Shown piece after piece: positions 1 through 11,399 of a DNA stretch of 64,000 bases. The DNA is from Antedon mediterranea (lineage: Eukaryota > Echinodermata > Crinoidea > Comatulida > Antedonidae): NCBI RefSeq assembly GCF_964355755.1, contig NC_092674.1, forward strand, positions 1,183,001 to 1,247,000, written 5' to 3'. A program made the position numbers and the translations under genes. The notes under the pieces are model-generated. The model was not told the origin of the DNA. It saw nothing but the letters and a program-made list of their open reading frames with translations, and did not search any database. Each line of letters begins with the position of its first letter. Position 1 is the stretch's first letter.

Positions 1-81
1 CTGGATTTCCTAAATAGCTACAGATGCAAGCTGTTTAATAAGAAAGTTGCTGAGGGTAAATAATTTATCAAACCTCAACAA

Positions 82-431
82 CTACTACCACCAACCTCAT
101 CTGCTACAAAATGTCACAGTCTTAGAGTATACTATCAAATCATGCAATGGATAAAGAAAGATAATACCATGGATGCTGCCAAGTCGGGGAAGTTTTTAAT
201 AAAACATTTGTGCCAATAATGACGATTGAAACTGCTGCATCAGAAGAACTTTTGAAAATCATCCATTGTAACTGCACTACTGGATGTAAAACTGTATGTT
301 GCAGTTGTAGATGCTATGGATTGGCATGTGCTTCAGTTTGTTGAGTGAGTCATCTAGAAGAATGGAACAACGTAGATAGAGAGATTGATGACGATGATGA
401 AGACGAAGTTGGAACAGTTGTTTAGGATGCC
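82..431 (+). pseudogene. decayed relic of a Cys-rich (CXC-like) mobile-element protein
   Basis: Two blocks in different frames read like the C-terminal module of an uncharacterised protein family that I recall as multicopy in marine invertebrate genomes. Positions 85-183 read LPPTS, then HSLRVYYQ and WIKKDN. Positions 219-344 read TIETAASEELLKIIHCNC, followed by a Cys-rich run with spacing like the TSO1/tesmin CXC domain (CNC, GCK, CCSCRC, GLAC). An acidic tail follows to about 413. The frame changes between blocks and stops at 342-344 and 411-413 break the reading, so this is a dead copy. Family assignment is from memory of the motif order; the original element is not identifiable here. Confidence 0.5.
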
Positions 432-544
432 GTACTAAATACATGCACAATATCCAATCAACTGCTGCTATACCGTAATTAGAAATTTAAAATTATTATT
501 ATATTCGTTTTTGTTTACTTTTCGGGTATTTTATTCACTATTAT

Positions 545-1195
545 TATTAAGAATGTATACAGTATGTTCTGAACAATTTGAACTTGAACTCATATTCTAA
601 ATATAATATAATAAATGTAAAATATTACAGTTACTTGATTCCCAGGAAAGCTCTTAATTCCATGGGTAGATTAGACCATTATACGAAATAAAAATAATTA
701 TATTCTGAACAAATTGAGCCATAAATAGTGTATCTCAGTCAGTCATTATCGAAATATAGCATGTCAAGGTAAATGGTAAAAAAAATGTCATTTCTGGTCA
801 TTTTTTGTCAAACTGTTTCATTAGAGTAAATATAAATAAGTATATTCTCAGTATTTAGAGCCCAATTTTAAATCTCTACCACACATAGTTGCCGAGATAT
901 GGAAATTCTACATAGATAAAGGTTAAAGGTCAATAACCTTTACTTCAAACCATTTTTTGACAAAATGTCTCATTACAATAAATGTAAATATGTACATTCT
1001 GAACAATTTGAGCCATCATTTGTTTCCCTACGGTCAGTTATTACCAAGATACAACATATCAAGGTCAAAGGTCAAATTGTCAGAAATGGTATTTCCGGTC
1101 AATTTTGGCCAAAATGTTCTATTATAGCGAATATAAATATGCATGTTCTGAGTATGTTGGTACCAAAATTATATAAATAGACCAAGTAGTTTAGG
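545..1195. repeat. degenerate tandem repeat, about 145-bp period
   Basis: The phrase 'ttctgaacaatttgagcc', or a decayed form of it, recurs near 565, 704, 850, 993 and 1147. Each is followed by similar text (a 'caaggtcaaaggtcaa' block, then 'gtcaaactgtttcattagag' or its variants). Units are too diverged to be recent. No coding potential is supported; the short ORF at 965-1180 is part of the repeat. Confidence 0.55.
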
Positions 1196-1514
1196 AGGTA
1201 TGGCCATTTTCACTTTTTATCTATTTTGGCGGCCATCTTGAAAAAAAAAACACTTTCCGGGGGTCGAAATTCTTGAGACTTTTTTTCTGTTGTTTAGTAG
1301 ACCCAATACTACCAAAATCCGTTGAAAAACCTTTTGTTGCAATTTTTTTGAGGTTGGCCCCTTTTTTTCATTAGTTCTACTCTACTATAGATTTTCCTTT
1401 TGAAAACCATTGAGTGTTCCATTTAAGTCCGAGCTTGTAAAAGAAACCACCATTTGTCTAGTGTAAGGAGGAGCCACCGGGATTCAGTGTAAAGGATTAA
1501 CCAGGCACTTCTCC
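1196..1514. other. intergenic, nothing recognised
   Basis: T-rich and A-rich intergenic sequence. No splice-bounded reading frame, RNA gene or clear repeat unit was found. Confidence 0.5.
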
Positions 1515-1664
1515 TGAGCCCCTTTCTCACAGATGTGCCTGCAATATACCGGTACAGTGCTGGCGTCGTGCCGGTATCGTTACCGGCATATACCCATTCT
1601 CATCGGACTATCGTGCCGGAAATATAACCGGTATATACCGGCTTTCTGTGAGAAAGGAGTCGGG
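1515..1664. mobile_element. short TIR element (MITE), copy 1
   Basis: The left end reads 'gagcccctttctcacag' (1516-1532) and the right end 'ctgtgagaaaggagtc' (1646-1661), an inverted pair with few mismatches. The 150-bp interior is GC-rich compared with its surroundings and contains several short ccggtata-type palindromes. A second copy with the same end lies at about 3736-3862, so this is a dispersed family and not a chance hairpin. Confidence 0.6.
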
Positions 1665-1720
1665 CATATTCGGCCAATAAAAAGTCTCTGACAAAATAAT
1701 TATTGAGGGCGTCCTTTATT

Positions 1721-3264
1721 AGGTGATCATTTAGAATAAAATGATCACCTATTGTTATTGTATCAAATCTTTATTCTTCTTCTTCTTCTTCTTCTTCTTC
1801 TTCTTCTTCTTTCTGTACACTTTTTGTTCGTCAAATATCTCAAAAAGTTGAATAGCAATGATCACAAAAATTTCACAATGTCTTTCAAATACTTTAACTT
1901 AGCCATAATAAGCTTTTCAGCGTGATCACTCATCCGTGACAACACGTATACGCCATTTTGTGAAATCACATTATCAATCATATCTCCATAATTCATAATC
2001 ACATATTAATGAAATTCACTACATGTAAACTTCAGGTCAAGGTAAAAAATATTAGCAAATAAAAACCTGCGAGTTTCAAGGTCATGCGCATGAAATCGCG
2101 CGTTAAAATTTTAAAAAGCTCAAAATTAGGTTTTGATCAATTTAGAGCATGAATTAGGCCATTTGCGTGTTTCAAAAAATTACTGCGCAAAAACACGTTT
2201 TTGCGCACGCGATTCGTAAAAAGCGTAAAAAATAAAATTTGATGTATAAATCACAATTTACTCACAATCCTTAGTACATTCACCAAATTTGAGTCCATTT
2301 CCACTTAAAATAGTGCTCTATGAGCACATTACAAATGACAAAATGCACACATTATAATTGTACAAAAGTGCTAAAAATGGTAAAAAATAAGGCCTTTTTA
2401 AAATGAAAATAACTCTTCAGAATGCACGATGACCCCTAAGTTTTTTAACTTATTCGGGAAGCCATTGAGTTGTAGATATAAATGTATATACACATTAGAC
2501 GTACAAAATGGTAATACATCATCAAATGGCCACTTGAATTTTGTGTAGGTTATCACATTCAATAGAGCGCATCTCCGCTTTTTTAGCTCGATTTTCGCGC
2601 AAATTTCAGTGTGTGCTTGCTTAATTATTTATCTTTCTCATAAGTTGTCAGTGTTTTCATTTTGATGACGCCATCACGCGTAAAACCTTGAATAACGTAG
2701 GTCGTGTAATTTCACCTTTGCCGTAAATTGAATATCTTACAGCTCTTCAGAATTGAACGTTTCCTTGATGATTATAATTTATTATGAAAGCTGATGAAAT
2801 GTAGATATGAATTCATATAAAAACCAAGCCTTTCGGATGTTGTGACATTAAAGATGGCCAGATGAAGTTAAAAAGTAGTTGTTACATCTTTTTCGTCAAA
2901 GTTATACAAATTTCAAAGAGCGCGCACAGCGCTTCTACGTGCCAGATTTTTTTCCAATTCTTATATTTATTTGCTCAATTCATTATCTTTCGAAATTGTC
3001 ATCTTTGAGTTTATTTTGATAATTCCATCATACCAAAAAATTAGAACATGATGTGTGTCCCGTAATTTCACCTATGCTACACTGTATATATATACAGTAT
3101 ATACTGTACATATTGTATATGGCATATAATAGGCACAACTCAGCACTATAAGCGTATGCATCATGTCATAGGATGGCGTACATCAACTTTTTACGATCGT
3201 ATGTTAACGTACATGCATGTTTAAAAACTGTTAATTTCATTAAAATGATAAAAATGATCACCTA
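1721..3264. mobile_element. possible non-autonomous element or unannotated AT-rich spacer
   Basis: 'aggtgatcattt' at 1721 and 'aaaatgatcacct' at 3251-3263 form a 12-13 bp inverted pair 1.54 kb apart. This could mark the ends of a non-autonomous DNA element. However, a second inverted copy sits at 1738-1750, making a small local palindrome, and I see no clear target duplication. The interior carries no supported gene. The call is tentative. Confidence 0.25.
1771..1812. repeat. (TTC)n microsatellite
   Basis: An uninterrupted run of about 13 ttc triplets. Confidence 0.9.
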
Positions 3265-3735
3265 TAATTCGTCAAAGTGACGAATTAAATTCTAGTTGTT
3301 ATTATTTTTGTCTAGCGATGATATGGCGGCGAATGTTAAGTTACAGATTATTATCTTCCTTTATAGCATATTTATGCAATACATGCTATGTACAGTATAT
3401 TGTGCATATATTATACAGGTATAGCAATTAGTTTGCCGTCATCGGCAATCTGTAAAACACCTTAGAAGGCTGTAGGCCTACAACAATTTACAACAAGGCG
3501 ACGAAAGGTCAGGCACCAACAAACAAAGAGCTATGGCTGGCCTAGCCTAGCGGCCTATATAGATTATGCTACAAATTTCTTCTTGTCCCCTTATTTTAAG
3601 CAGCTCTCTTATCTCATTATCCCTCCAGTTCGACATTATTATTGTTAATTGAATTGAATAGGCGCCAAAGTGATACACTTGACTGCGCAAGGTGTCAAAG
3701 CCTCGACGGGGAACCCCGGAATGTAACGGCAATAC
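3265..3735. other. intergenic, nothing recognised
   Basis: AT-rich spacer between repeat elements. Overlapping minus-strand ORFs of about 60 codons have no splice support and resemble nothing I know. Confidence 0.5.
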
Positions 3736-3862
3736 GTTCTCACAGAATGCCCGTCTGGCATTGCGGGGAATATCTCTAGAATATTACTAGGTCTAAAGCA
3801 GGTCATGTCGATGCCGGCATGGTGCCGCCCTGGCACACAACTCTGTGAGAAAGGGGCTCTGG
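3736..3862. mobile_element. short TIR element (MITE), copy 2
   Basis: 'ttctcacag' at 3737-3745 pairs with 'ctgtgagaa' at 3843-3851, and the outer right end 'ctgtgagaaaggggctc' is the reverse complement of the left end of the copy at 1515-1664. The left end appears truncated or diverged. The interior has the same GC-richer character (catgtcgatgccggcat). Confidence 0.5.
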
Positions 3863-4081
3863 TGTAACAAAGTATGAGTAATATAACATAACTCCAAAAG
3901 AAAGTAGAACAAGCCAGTTTTTTTTTCGTCTTTAATCCTTCTGGTGTTTTACATTGTCGTACGGTACATGCAGGTCTTATGCAGTCATGATATTTGTATT
4001 ATGCTGAATATAGGCCTATACATTTTGCAAAGCACGCTCATTGAGCTTGTGCACTCTTTGTGTTCATAAACAGTGTACCAT

Positions 4082-5649
4082 GTCCCGCATGCGATTTTTT
4101 TTTTCGTACATAAGTTGGGGACCCCCTCATGAAACGTCACAAAATAAACATGAATAATTCATCAGTTAAATTTTCTTGCTCCGTGTGCACCCAAGCGTAT
4201 AGCAACAGGAACAACTGCGATACGATTCTAGGCCTAGGCGATTCTCCACTGTGTTTGCGGCGTGCGATTTCATAAAAGAATAGCGGCGTTTTTTGTGGAT
4301 TGTCGAAATAATCTGTCTTTAGTTTTTGGGTTTTTTTTTAATAGAATTTATTACTAAAGAATTACGTGTTAAAATTATAGTTTCTATTAATACTATTAGG
4401 CCTAATTATTAGTCTCTAAGTCTAAAGCTCGTGTCTATTCTAGTAGGGTGTCTGTGTGTGTGTGTTAGGTACTCCGAGTAATAAGTCAGCAAAATTAAAC
4501 AGTTACATTACACAAAATGTATTCTCGTGTTCATATACGCGCATTTTTAAAGTTCCTTTGAGTACATGCATATTGTTTGATAATAAAATAACAGAATTAA
4601 AAAATTACAGTACACAAAATTATACACATTCTTTATTCTCGTGTGTCTAAACTTTCTTTGGGCTATGAAATGTGTCTTCCCTAGCTGTCGATTAGTCTCG
4701 ACACATTTTGCATAGTGGTAGTGTGTGTGTGAAGAGTACGCCAAGGCAATCACCACGTGAATCCTAGGCCTAGGAAGAATCGTATCGCAGTTGTAATCAC
4801 TTGTTGATATACGCTTGGGTGCACACGGAACAACAAATTTAACTGAACACGAAGTGATTACACAACTGCGATACGATTCTTTCTACAATAATAGGCCTAG
4901 GATTCTAGGTCAATTCACGTGATTGCCTTCGCGCACTCTTCTTCACACACACGTCCACTATGCAAAATGTGTCGAGGCTAATCGACAGCTAGGCAAAACA
5001 TTAAACTAAGTAGTAATTGGACGTAGCCCAAAGAAAGCTTAGACCCACAATAATAAAGAATGTGTACTGTAATTTTTTAATTCTGGTTTTATTATCAAAC
5101 AATAATGCATTAGGCTACTCAAAGGAACTTTAAAAATTCGCGTATATGAACACATGAGATGGGAAGATTATACCCACGAGAATAAAAAATGTATTTTTGT
5201 GTAATGTTTATTGTTTAATTTTGCTGACTTATTACTCGGACTGTACTGTCATACCTAACACACAAGTCACACACACCCACACAGCTACTACTAGAATATA
5301 CAGGGGTTTAGAGACTAGTAATTAGGCCTAATAGTATCAATAGAAACTATAATTTTAACACGTAATTCTTTAGTAATAAATGATATTAAAAACACCATAA
5401 ACTAAAGGCTGATTATTTCGACAATCCACACAAAACTCCGCTATTCTATTAATTATGAAATCGCACGCGGCAACCACAGCGGAGATGGGCCTAGAATCGT
5501 ACCGCACTTGTGTAATCACTTCTTGTTGATATACGCTTGGGTGCACACGGAACAAGAAAATTGAACTGATGAATTATTCATGTTTATTTTGTGACGTTTC
5601 ATGATGGGGTCCCCAACTTATGTACGAAAAAAAAAATCGCGTCCCGCAT
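4082..5649. mobile_element. complete foldback transposon with 9-bp target-site duplication
   Basis: The element occupies 4091-5640 and begins GCGA followed by ten T. It ends in the exact reverse complement, ten A followed by TCGC. The first 100 bases match the inverted last 100 with about three mismatches. The inversion continues, with small indels, through almost the whole element (arms of about 770 bp meeting near 4840). The 9-bp word GTCCCGCAT stands immediately outside both ends (4082-4090 and 5641-5649), a perfect target-site duplication. A 9-bp duplication with long inverted repeats is typical of Mutator-like elements, so I infer a non-autonomous Mutator-type foldback element. No transposase is encoded; the small ORFs inside are symmetry shadows. 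Confidence 0.88.
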
Positions 5650-5990
5650 ACCTGGCTCAGCCTATATATTGTGCTAGTTCTGCGGTACATTTCATTTCGA
5701 AACCTGAGCTGCACTGACGAGATCTAATAAGATCGAAACAGTACTGTCTTCAGATTGGATATTACGCTCCTCTACTTTCTGCTATATACATATATAGTAT
5801 GACCATCTGAAACTTATAATTGTTGAATTCTAGGCGATTTGCCGCCCATTTAGGCCTAATTAAGAACATTAACAACCAAAACTTTAAAAAAATGATTAAT
5901 TGTTCACTATCCCTTTTACATAATAAGATGCTCGACAAAGTCTTGAAACAAGATTTTCGAAGTAGAAAAATGCGGCAAATATATATATAT
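5650..5990. other. 3' flank / UTR of sulfotransferase 1
   Basis: Sequence downstream of the stop codon of the minus-strand sulfotransferase gene. It is AT-rich with a short (ta)n run just after the stop. I did not find a clear AATAAA signal on the minus strand in this stretch. Confidence 0.4.
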
Positions 5991-8090
5991 TTATAATGGG
6001 TTTGTATAACCAAAAAGCATAAAATCGTATTTGTATCTCTGATATAGTTCATCTTTATCAGGAATATAAGAATAGGCCTTCTTGAATTTGTCTTCATTCG
6101 AACTATGTGTAAGGTGACGTCCTGATGCAGTTGGAAACGTTAGATCAGTAATGTTTGAAAGTGTTAAAATATATTTTGCTTCGTTTTTCATATCCTCAAA
6201 CTGCCCTATGACGTCATAGTGGATGTCGCACGGATAACATACTTTATACATTTCCCTCCAATGAGCGTTATTGTGTTTAGTCGAAAGGACATATCTAATA
6301 AATTCATGAAATTTAATTTCAGAAGTTTCATTTTTCTTGCTATATTTGTAAAGTATTTTTTTTCTGTACCCAGCAAATCCCCTTGCGTATGTTCTATCCT
6401 CGTTCATACGAATTTTGTCATTATAAGCCGAGAGCAATCGAGTGAACGGCTGTCTAACAAACATGAATTTGGTGTATGTATTCATGATATTTTCTTGTTC
6501 TGTTTTTGGAAAACTCGACAGCAGAGGTACATGACTCTTCCATGCACGGGATACTTGAGGTGCGGTCATTTTCATTATTTCATTATAATTCTTATACCCA
6601 GAAAGGACCAACATAATTCGACACCAACTAACCGTACCCGCTTTTGGTGTTTGGCAATATACCATTTTGTGTTTTTTATTCACCAACAATTTCGGTGAAT
6701 TTTTCATATGTGGAATTTCATTTCTGTGAAGATCACATGTTCTTTGAATGTGTTTTCGTCGCTGTTGATGAATGTCTGAATATTTGTTCATAAACTCTAC
6801 AATTGGTTCTTCTGTTGGTTTAACTCTGACCTCTTCCACATGATTATTTAAGCTGTCTGTATTAACATCTACGTTACTTTCAACATATAGTTCTTTCTGT
6901 AATAACAATAAAACATATTAGTTAGCTTTAACAGTCGTGGTTGTTTAATAAGAAATATTTTTTTAAATAATTTTAAAAAACACACAATTAATCTTTACTG
7001 TTATTTACTAAATAAAATTGTATAAATCCATACATTTCTCTCTTTTTATTTTTTAACTTTGTTTTTCACATTTATTTTATAGAGACACTGTTAAATTTTA
7101 CAACAATTTTGGGTTTGCACCTTTTAAAATGCACTGAAAATGTGTAAAATTGTATAAAATATGACCATATTTATCGCCTACCTTTAAATGCACAATATTT
7201 GAATCACGTCTCTGTCTGTTTATGTGATTGAACAAGTCTGTTTAAAAAAAATTAAGTTACTTTATTTAAACAAACGTAAAAAATCATTATTTTCACATTA
7301 TGTTTGGAGGAATAGAGGTATTCGATTCGTAATCGTAAATAATCTTAATGAATAATTTTAGTAATGTATTATAGTGGCCATGGAACAAATCCAGTTGCTT
7401 GGTAGCAACAAACATCAAGCTTAAGACGGGTCATCATTATTAAAATGTACTGTACTTCTATTACTCTATTAGATATCATCATGTTTTTGTTGTATCTTCT
7501 TGGATGCAATATTTAATATTGTCATTTCAAGAAATTAGACACATAACTTCTTACAAGTTAAGCATAAACCCACGACTGCGGTCTGCAGGAAGGAGTGAAA
7601 TAACTTTTACTCTATTACTTCTACCAATTTTCTAGCTGAATTGAACGATCACAAAACAAGGCCAACAGCCATAAGTCGCGTGCTAAAACGCATAGTGATA
7701 CCGGACCGACAGACCGACAGACCGACCGACATAGTGAAATATAGAGTCCCGTCCACGCGACTAAAAACAGAATGAGCTTTTTTTAGTTAAATCAATCTAA
7801 ATTTAAACTGTTGTCAGATTGTTGAGAACTTTGGTTAATTATGTACTATTTATTCTATGGATGAAATAAAGAGAAATGAATAAGCTTGTTTTACTGTTTT
7901 CTGTTTAACGATTACAATAAATAAATATAATATAAAAACCTCCATGTATAGAGATTTGTTTATTATAAACTTAAATTATACTTATTGTTATTATCTTACC
8001 AGCTCCGATAAACATCAAGAATGAGAGACTAGCAAACACAAGAATGAGCAGTAGAAACTTTAAATTCTTTATTCTTCTTGTAAAGAACAT
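5991..8090 (-). CDS. carbohydrate sulfotransferase (HNK-1ST/CHST8-14 type), copy 1
   Basis: Three coding exons read 8000-8090, 7182-7237 and 5991-6896 (91+56+906 nt, 350 aa), with GT-AG introns and phases 1 and 0 that close exactly. Exon 1 gives a short basic N-terminus and one hydrophobic segment (about residues 11-29), i.e. a type II Golgi signal anchor. The last exon holds the Sulfotransfer_2 core. The 5'-phosphosulfate loop CQTPKAGTVSW is at about residues 130-140 and the 3'-phosphate motif VRQPFTRLLSAY at 196-207. YDVIGQFEDM and the C-terminal FMLFGY also fit this family, as do two NxT/S sites (NETS, NITD). Known role: transfer of sulfate from PAPS to sugars of glycans in the Golgi; the acceptor cannot be read from sequence. 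The ATG lies 10 nt after a splice acceptor (8101-8103), so an upstream non-coding exon exists. Its paralog is at 12279-14119. Confidence 0.9.
7655..7769 (+). mobile_element. internally deleted copy of the AGTCGCG-ended element
   Basis: This copy starts 'aacaaggcca', has 'agtcgcgtgct' at its left, runs through a (gacc)n cluster, and ends 'cacgcgactaaaaa'. These are the same ends as the about 740-bp element at 35785-36529 and the inverted copy at 54084-54766, with the middle missing. It lies inside the first coding intron of sulfotransferase 1. Confidence 0.6.
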
Positions 8091-8454
8091 GATTCAAATT
8101 CTGAAAAGAAAAACAAAGTAATATAACATGAACAAACTAATATCAGTTCAGCCTGACGTGTAACTAAAAAAAAAAAAATTTGTATTTGTTTTACCAAAAC
8201 ACTCTTGGAACAATTTTCGAGATAAATTTTTGAGTCGCGAAAATTTAGGCCTAAAAGGTTATAAATTGTATCTTGTATTACAATACTTAGGTATAACACA
8301 ATAAGTAATAAGTTAATATAACAACAAATCATTCTAAACTTATCATGGTAATGATATAACCTTGCAACTTAACGTTAGGTCTACAGACCAGAATTATATC
8401 CTAATCAAATGAGTTTGAATTTTGAATCATTTCATCTGTTTTTTAGTAGAAATC

Positions 8455-8525
8455 CCGACTGAATGAAATCCCGACTGAATGAAATCCCGACTGAATGAAA
8501 TCCCGACTGAAATCCCGACTGAATG
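8455..8525. repeat. 16-bp tandem repeat
   Basis: About four and a half copies of 'gaatgaaatcccgact' (one copy is shortened), inside the 5' intron of sulfotransferase 1. Confidence 0.85.
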
Positions 8526-8583
8526 TATAGTCTTCCAACATTGTGCGTACTTATTTAAATATTATTTAATATTTAATACTTAC

Positions 8584-8660
8584 CAGTCTGTTGTACTTCA
8601 ATTTTAAAATTCTGTACTGTAACTGACTGAAGAAGAGGCCGTAATAACACTACTGTGTTA
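8584..8660 (-). other. probable non-coding first exon of sulfotransferase 1
   Basis: On the minus strand 'cagactg|gtaagtatt' at 8577-8590 is a good splice donor. The next acceptor on that strand is the CAG at 8101-8103, just before the start codon. The exon's 5' end and promoter cannot be located; 8660 is a nominal limit. Confidence 0.4.
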
Positions 8661-9728
8661 TAACAGTACACTTAAGTTGGTGAATAACGAACAATGGTAA
8701 CTATGTATACAGTAGCTTGATGTCATTGTTTGATGAATCAATAATATCGTTCAAACAATGCGAGTAAAAATGAGTGTGAAGTAATGTGAGAATACAAGCA
8801 ACAATAAAGAAAGGAGGACACACAAGCTCATCACAGTGTAATTTGAAAACAAATTTAATGGACAAGCTTCATCAAAACGACTTCTTTTGTTGCTGAACAC
8901 TTATAAAAAGAATATGAATGGTCTTTATAGATAGTTCGTGTTATTACAACGCGCGATGATATTTTTTATATTATTTCAATCCATTGACATTCAATAATGA
9001 ATGTTGATGTTATATTTAATATGAGATTGACTGTTCTCTATTTATATTCTAGCTAGACACATTGTTTCATTTTAATAATAGTTATTCACTTTGACAAAAA
9101 TATGGATTATAAGTGAACTCATTCTTGTTTTTCGTTTTTTTAAATTAAACTGCAAAAAGACATTTGATTTGATTAATTTTCATTTATAATACTCTTTAAT
9201 ATCTGCTTCTTCAAAATAAATATATACTTTATCTACAGGCCTATATAACAATCCACTCTTAGTATTCGATTTTGTTGTGATTGGTAAGAAAAAAATATAT
9301 GCTTAATAGATTCCTACCTGTGGTGTGTTTTTACAATTCTATTTATAGTTTTTGTTACTGACATTTTACATTGGTTTTTTTTCTATGCGTTTTATAATAC
9401 TGTAAATTGTAAGCATTGAAATTCAATTCAACATAACTTGACCTTTCACGTAGCCTGCAAGTTTTGCACATAGGTAGGTATAAGTTCAAATCGTCCTCCA
9501 TTCTACTAGCACGACTTTTTCCATGTATTGTCACACATCGTATTAGTACATCAACGTAAGTTCATTACATAAAAGAAAACTTATGCAAAACTTGCATCAT
9601 GTACGCCAATGGTGACCATTGGACCCTAACAGCGCATGCAGCTTTTGAACGCGTCGTAGATTAACTTAACGATAGAGACAAATGCTTGTTATAATATATC
9701 ATTTCCTATGTTCTGCATCCGTCACCAG
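8661..9728. other. intergenic spacer between sulfotransferase 1 and sialidase
   Basis: AT-rich sequence without supported coding exons. It should contain the promoter of sulfotransferase 1 and the 3' UTR of the sialidase, both on the minus strand, but no specific signal stands out. Confidence 0.4.
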
Positions 9729-11399
9729 CTAGTTTATCTTTACAAGTGTAAACCAAATGCTACCAGCATCACTCTTCCCGTTCATACTTCTTTCATACAC
9801 AACAGCAACGTGGTTCTCATCCACACTAGTCAACGTCGAATAGGCCGCTTCCCCTGGGTAGATACTAAGTGTCCCGTCCCAAGATTTCCCTTCATTTTCA
9901 CTCCATCTCAATGTTATGTTCTTTCTAGCGGAAGCATTAGCTGCGTTACTGAAGAATAGGTAGTCTCCGTGCATAAGGATTGCTCCGGCATCAGTCGGAT
10001 CCACCAGGGTGGCATCGAAGTAGATGCTGTCAAACGCAATTGTATCACCTCCGTCATCGCTACGTAGAATAATACGACAAGCACATTGGTATTTTAATGC
10101 ATTCCGAGCGTTGAACAAAATAGAACCGTTTTTTAATTCAACAATCTAAAAAAGAAGAAAAAGAATATTCATAAAAAAACTAAACAAAACAGTAAAAATG
10201 ACAATACAAAAATACTGCTGATGCAGGGTATTTAAAAAAAAAACCCTAAATCATCATCAAATCAAATTGATGATTAAACGGTAAATTTTTAAGCAGCTCA
10301 CCTGAACTTCAGAAGCAAAAAATCCACCTGATTTTATTGTCCCGTACTTCGGAAGAGAAGGTTGAGACGCACCACGCTTCCATGTAACACCCTGGTCTAC
10401 AAATAACAAATATTATAAACAAAAACATAAATACTACAGGATAAAATAAATATTATGAAACTTCTTTTTGTATCTAGGCAGGCACATTGGTGGACATGTA
10501 TCGTATCATTAGCGTCTGAACCACCAATCAAAGTTAAACTGTATTAAACCCGAGGCTTTATGATGGGCAGATTTAGTTTACATGCTCTTCGTGAATACAG
10601 AACCAAACTCTACGTCACACCCAAAGGACGCGACAACTGGTAAAGGACAACCGGACCGAAGTCTGTCCCATACTCGATCTTTTATGACAAAACTAAATAG
10701 AAAGGCTATATAGGGCCTAGCATACCGGTAACTAATATACTTTTCGTATAGTAAGAGATGAAGAGAACAAAATCACATACCGTCACTTATAATACAATCT
10801 AAACCGTGATAATTTTCATTAACTGTATGACCACACACAACTAAACGCCCTCTATGTGGCTCCACTTTCTTCTGTATACCGTATCCAGGTCCGGCAGTCC
10901 AAGAATAGTTAAACAAGGCCGGGTTTGCCTTTGATATGTCAACAGGTGGTTGCCATGATATCCCGTCATCAACAGATTTCAACATGTAATTTGATGTCAC
11001 GCCATTTTCACATAATCTATGAGCACATACAGTAAACATTATTAACAATTCTGATTGCTCAGCATTGTATAACGTTGCCCCGAGATTGATACCATCATTA
11101 GTAACAAAGTCCGAGACAAGAAATGCCATTTCGGACCAGTTGTACCCGCCATCGACAGACGACCTACCGGCCAGGAATTTAGACTTTGCATCTGCTCTTG
11201 AGTATTTCCGGGCTTCTACGTAAACAACAACCGTTCCCTTTGGAGTTAAGGTAGCCACCGGGATTCTGTATGCGTATACTTCACCCTGGCTTCCTCCTTC
11301 AAACAATACTTGCTCCAGCACAATCACAGGCTTCAATCCAAAACATACGCTAAACAAAAACAATTGCAAAAGAGCAAAAACGTTTTGTATGTTCACCAT
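9729..11399 (-). CDS. NEU1-like: sialidase-1-like exo-alpha-sialidase (neuraminidase)
   Basis: Three exons read 10781-11399, 10302-10396 and 9729-10145 (619+95+417 nt, 376 aa), with GT-AG introns and phases that close. A hydrophobic N-terminal signal peptide (about residues 1-21) is followed by the sialidase YRIP motif (44-47), whose Arg belongs to the catalytic arginine triad. Asp-boxes are visible at 80-88 (SSVDGGYNW), 142-149 (SVDDGISW) and 205-213 (ISDDQGVTW), with a fourth, degenerate one (SENEGKSW) in the last exon. GPGYGIQ and GRLVVCGH are characteristic of the lysosomal NEU1 group, and YER near the C-terminus fits the catalytic Tyr region. Known role: hydrolysis of terminal sialic acids from glycoconjugates in the lysosome or secretory system. 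The length is slightly below vertebrate NEU1 (about 415 aa). It lies between two sulfotransferase genes on the same strand. Confidence 0.92.

Noticed and set aside
1721-3264. A 1.54-kb transposon bounded by aggtgatcattt inverted ends
   Set aside because: Kept only as a low-confidence feature and not as a finding: the inverted word is short, occurs a third time at 1738-1750, and no target duplication is evident.
4456-5555. ORFs of 60-70 codons on both strands within the foldback element
   Set aside because: They fall in the inverted arms and mirror each other; none resembles a transposase.
6219-6698. 159-codon plus-strand ORF opposite the sulfotransferase core exon
   Set aside because: Antisense shadow of a conserved coding exon; the same shadow appears opposite the paralog at 12489-12992, as expected from sequence identity alone.
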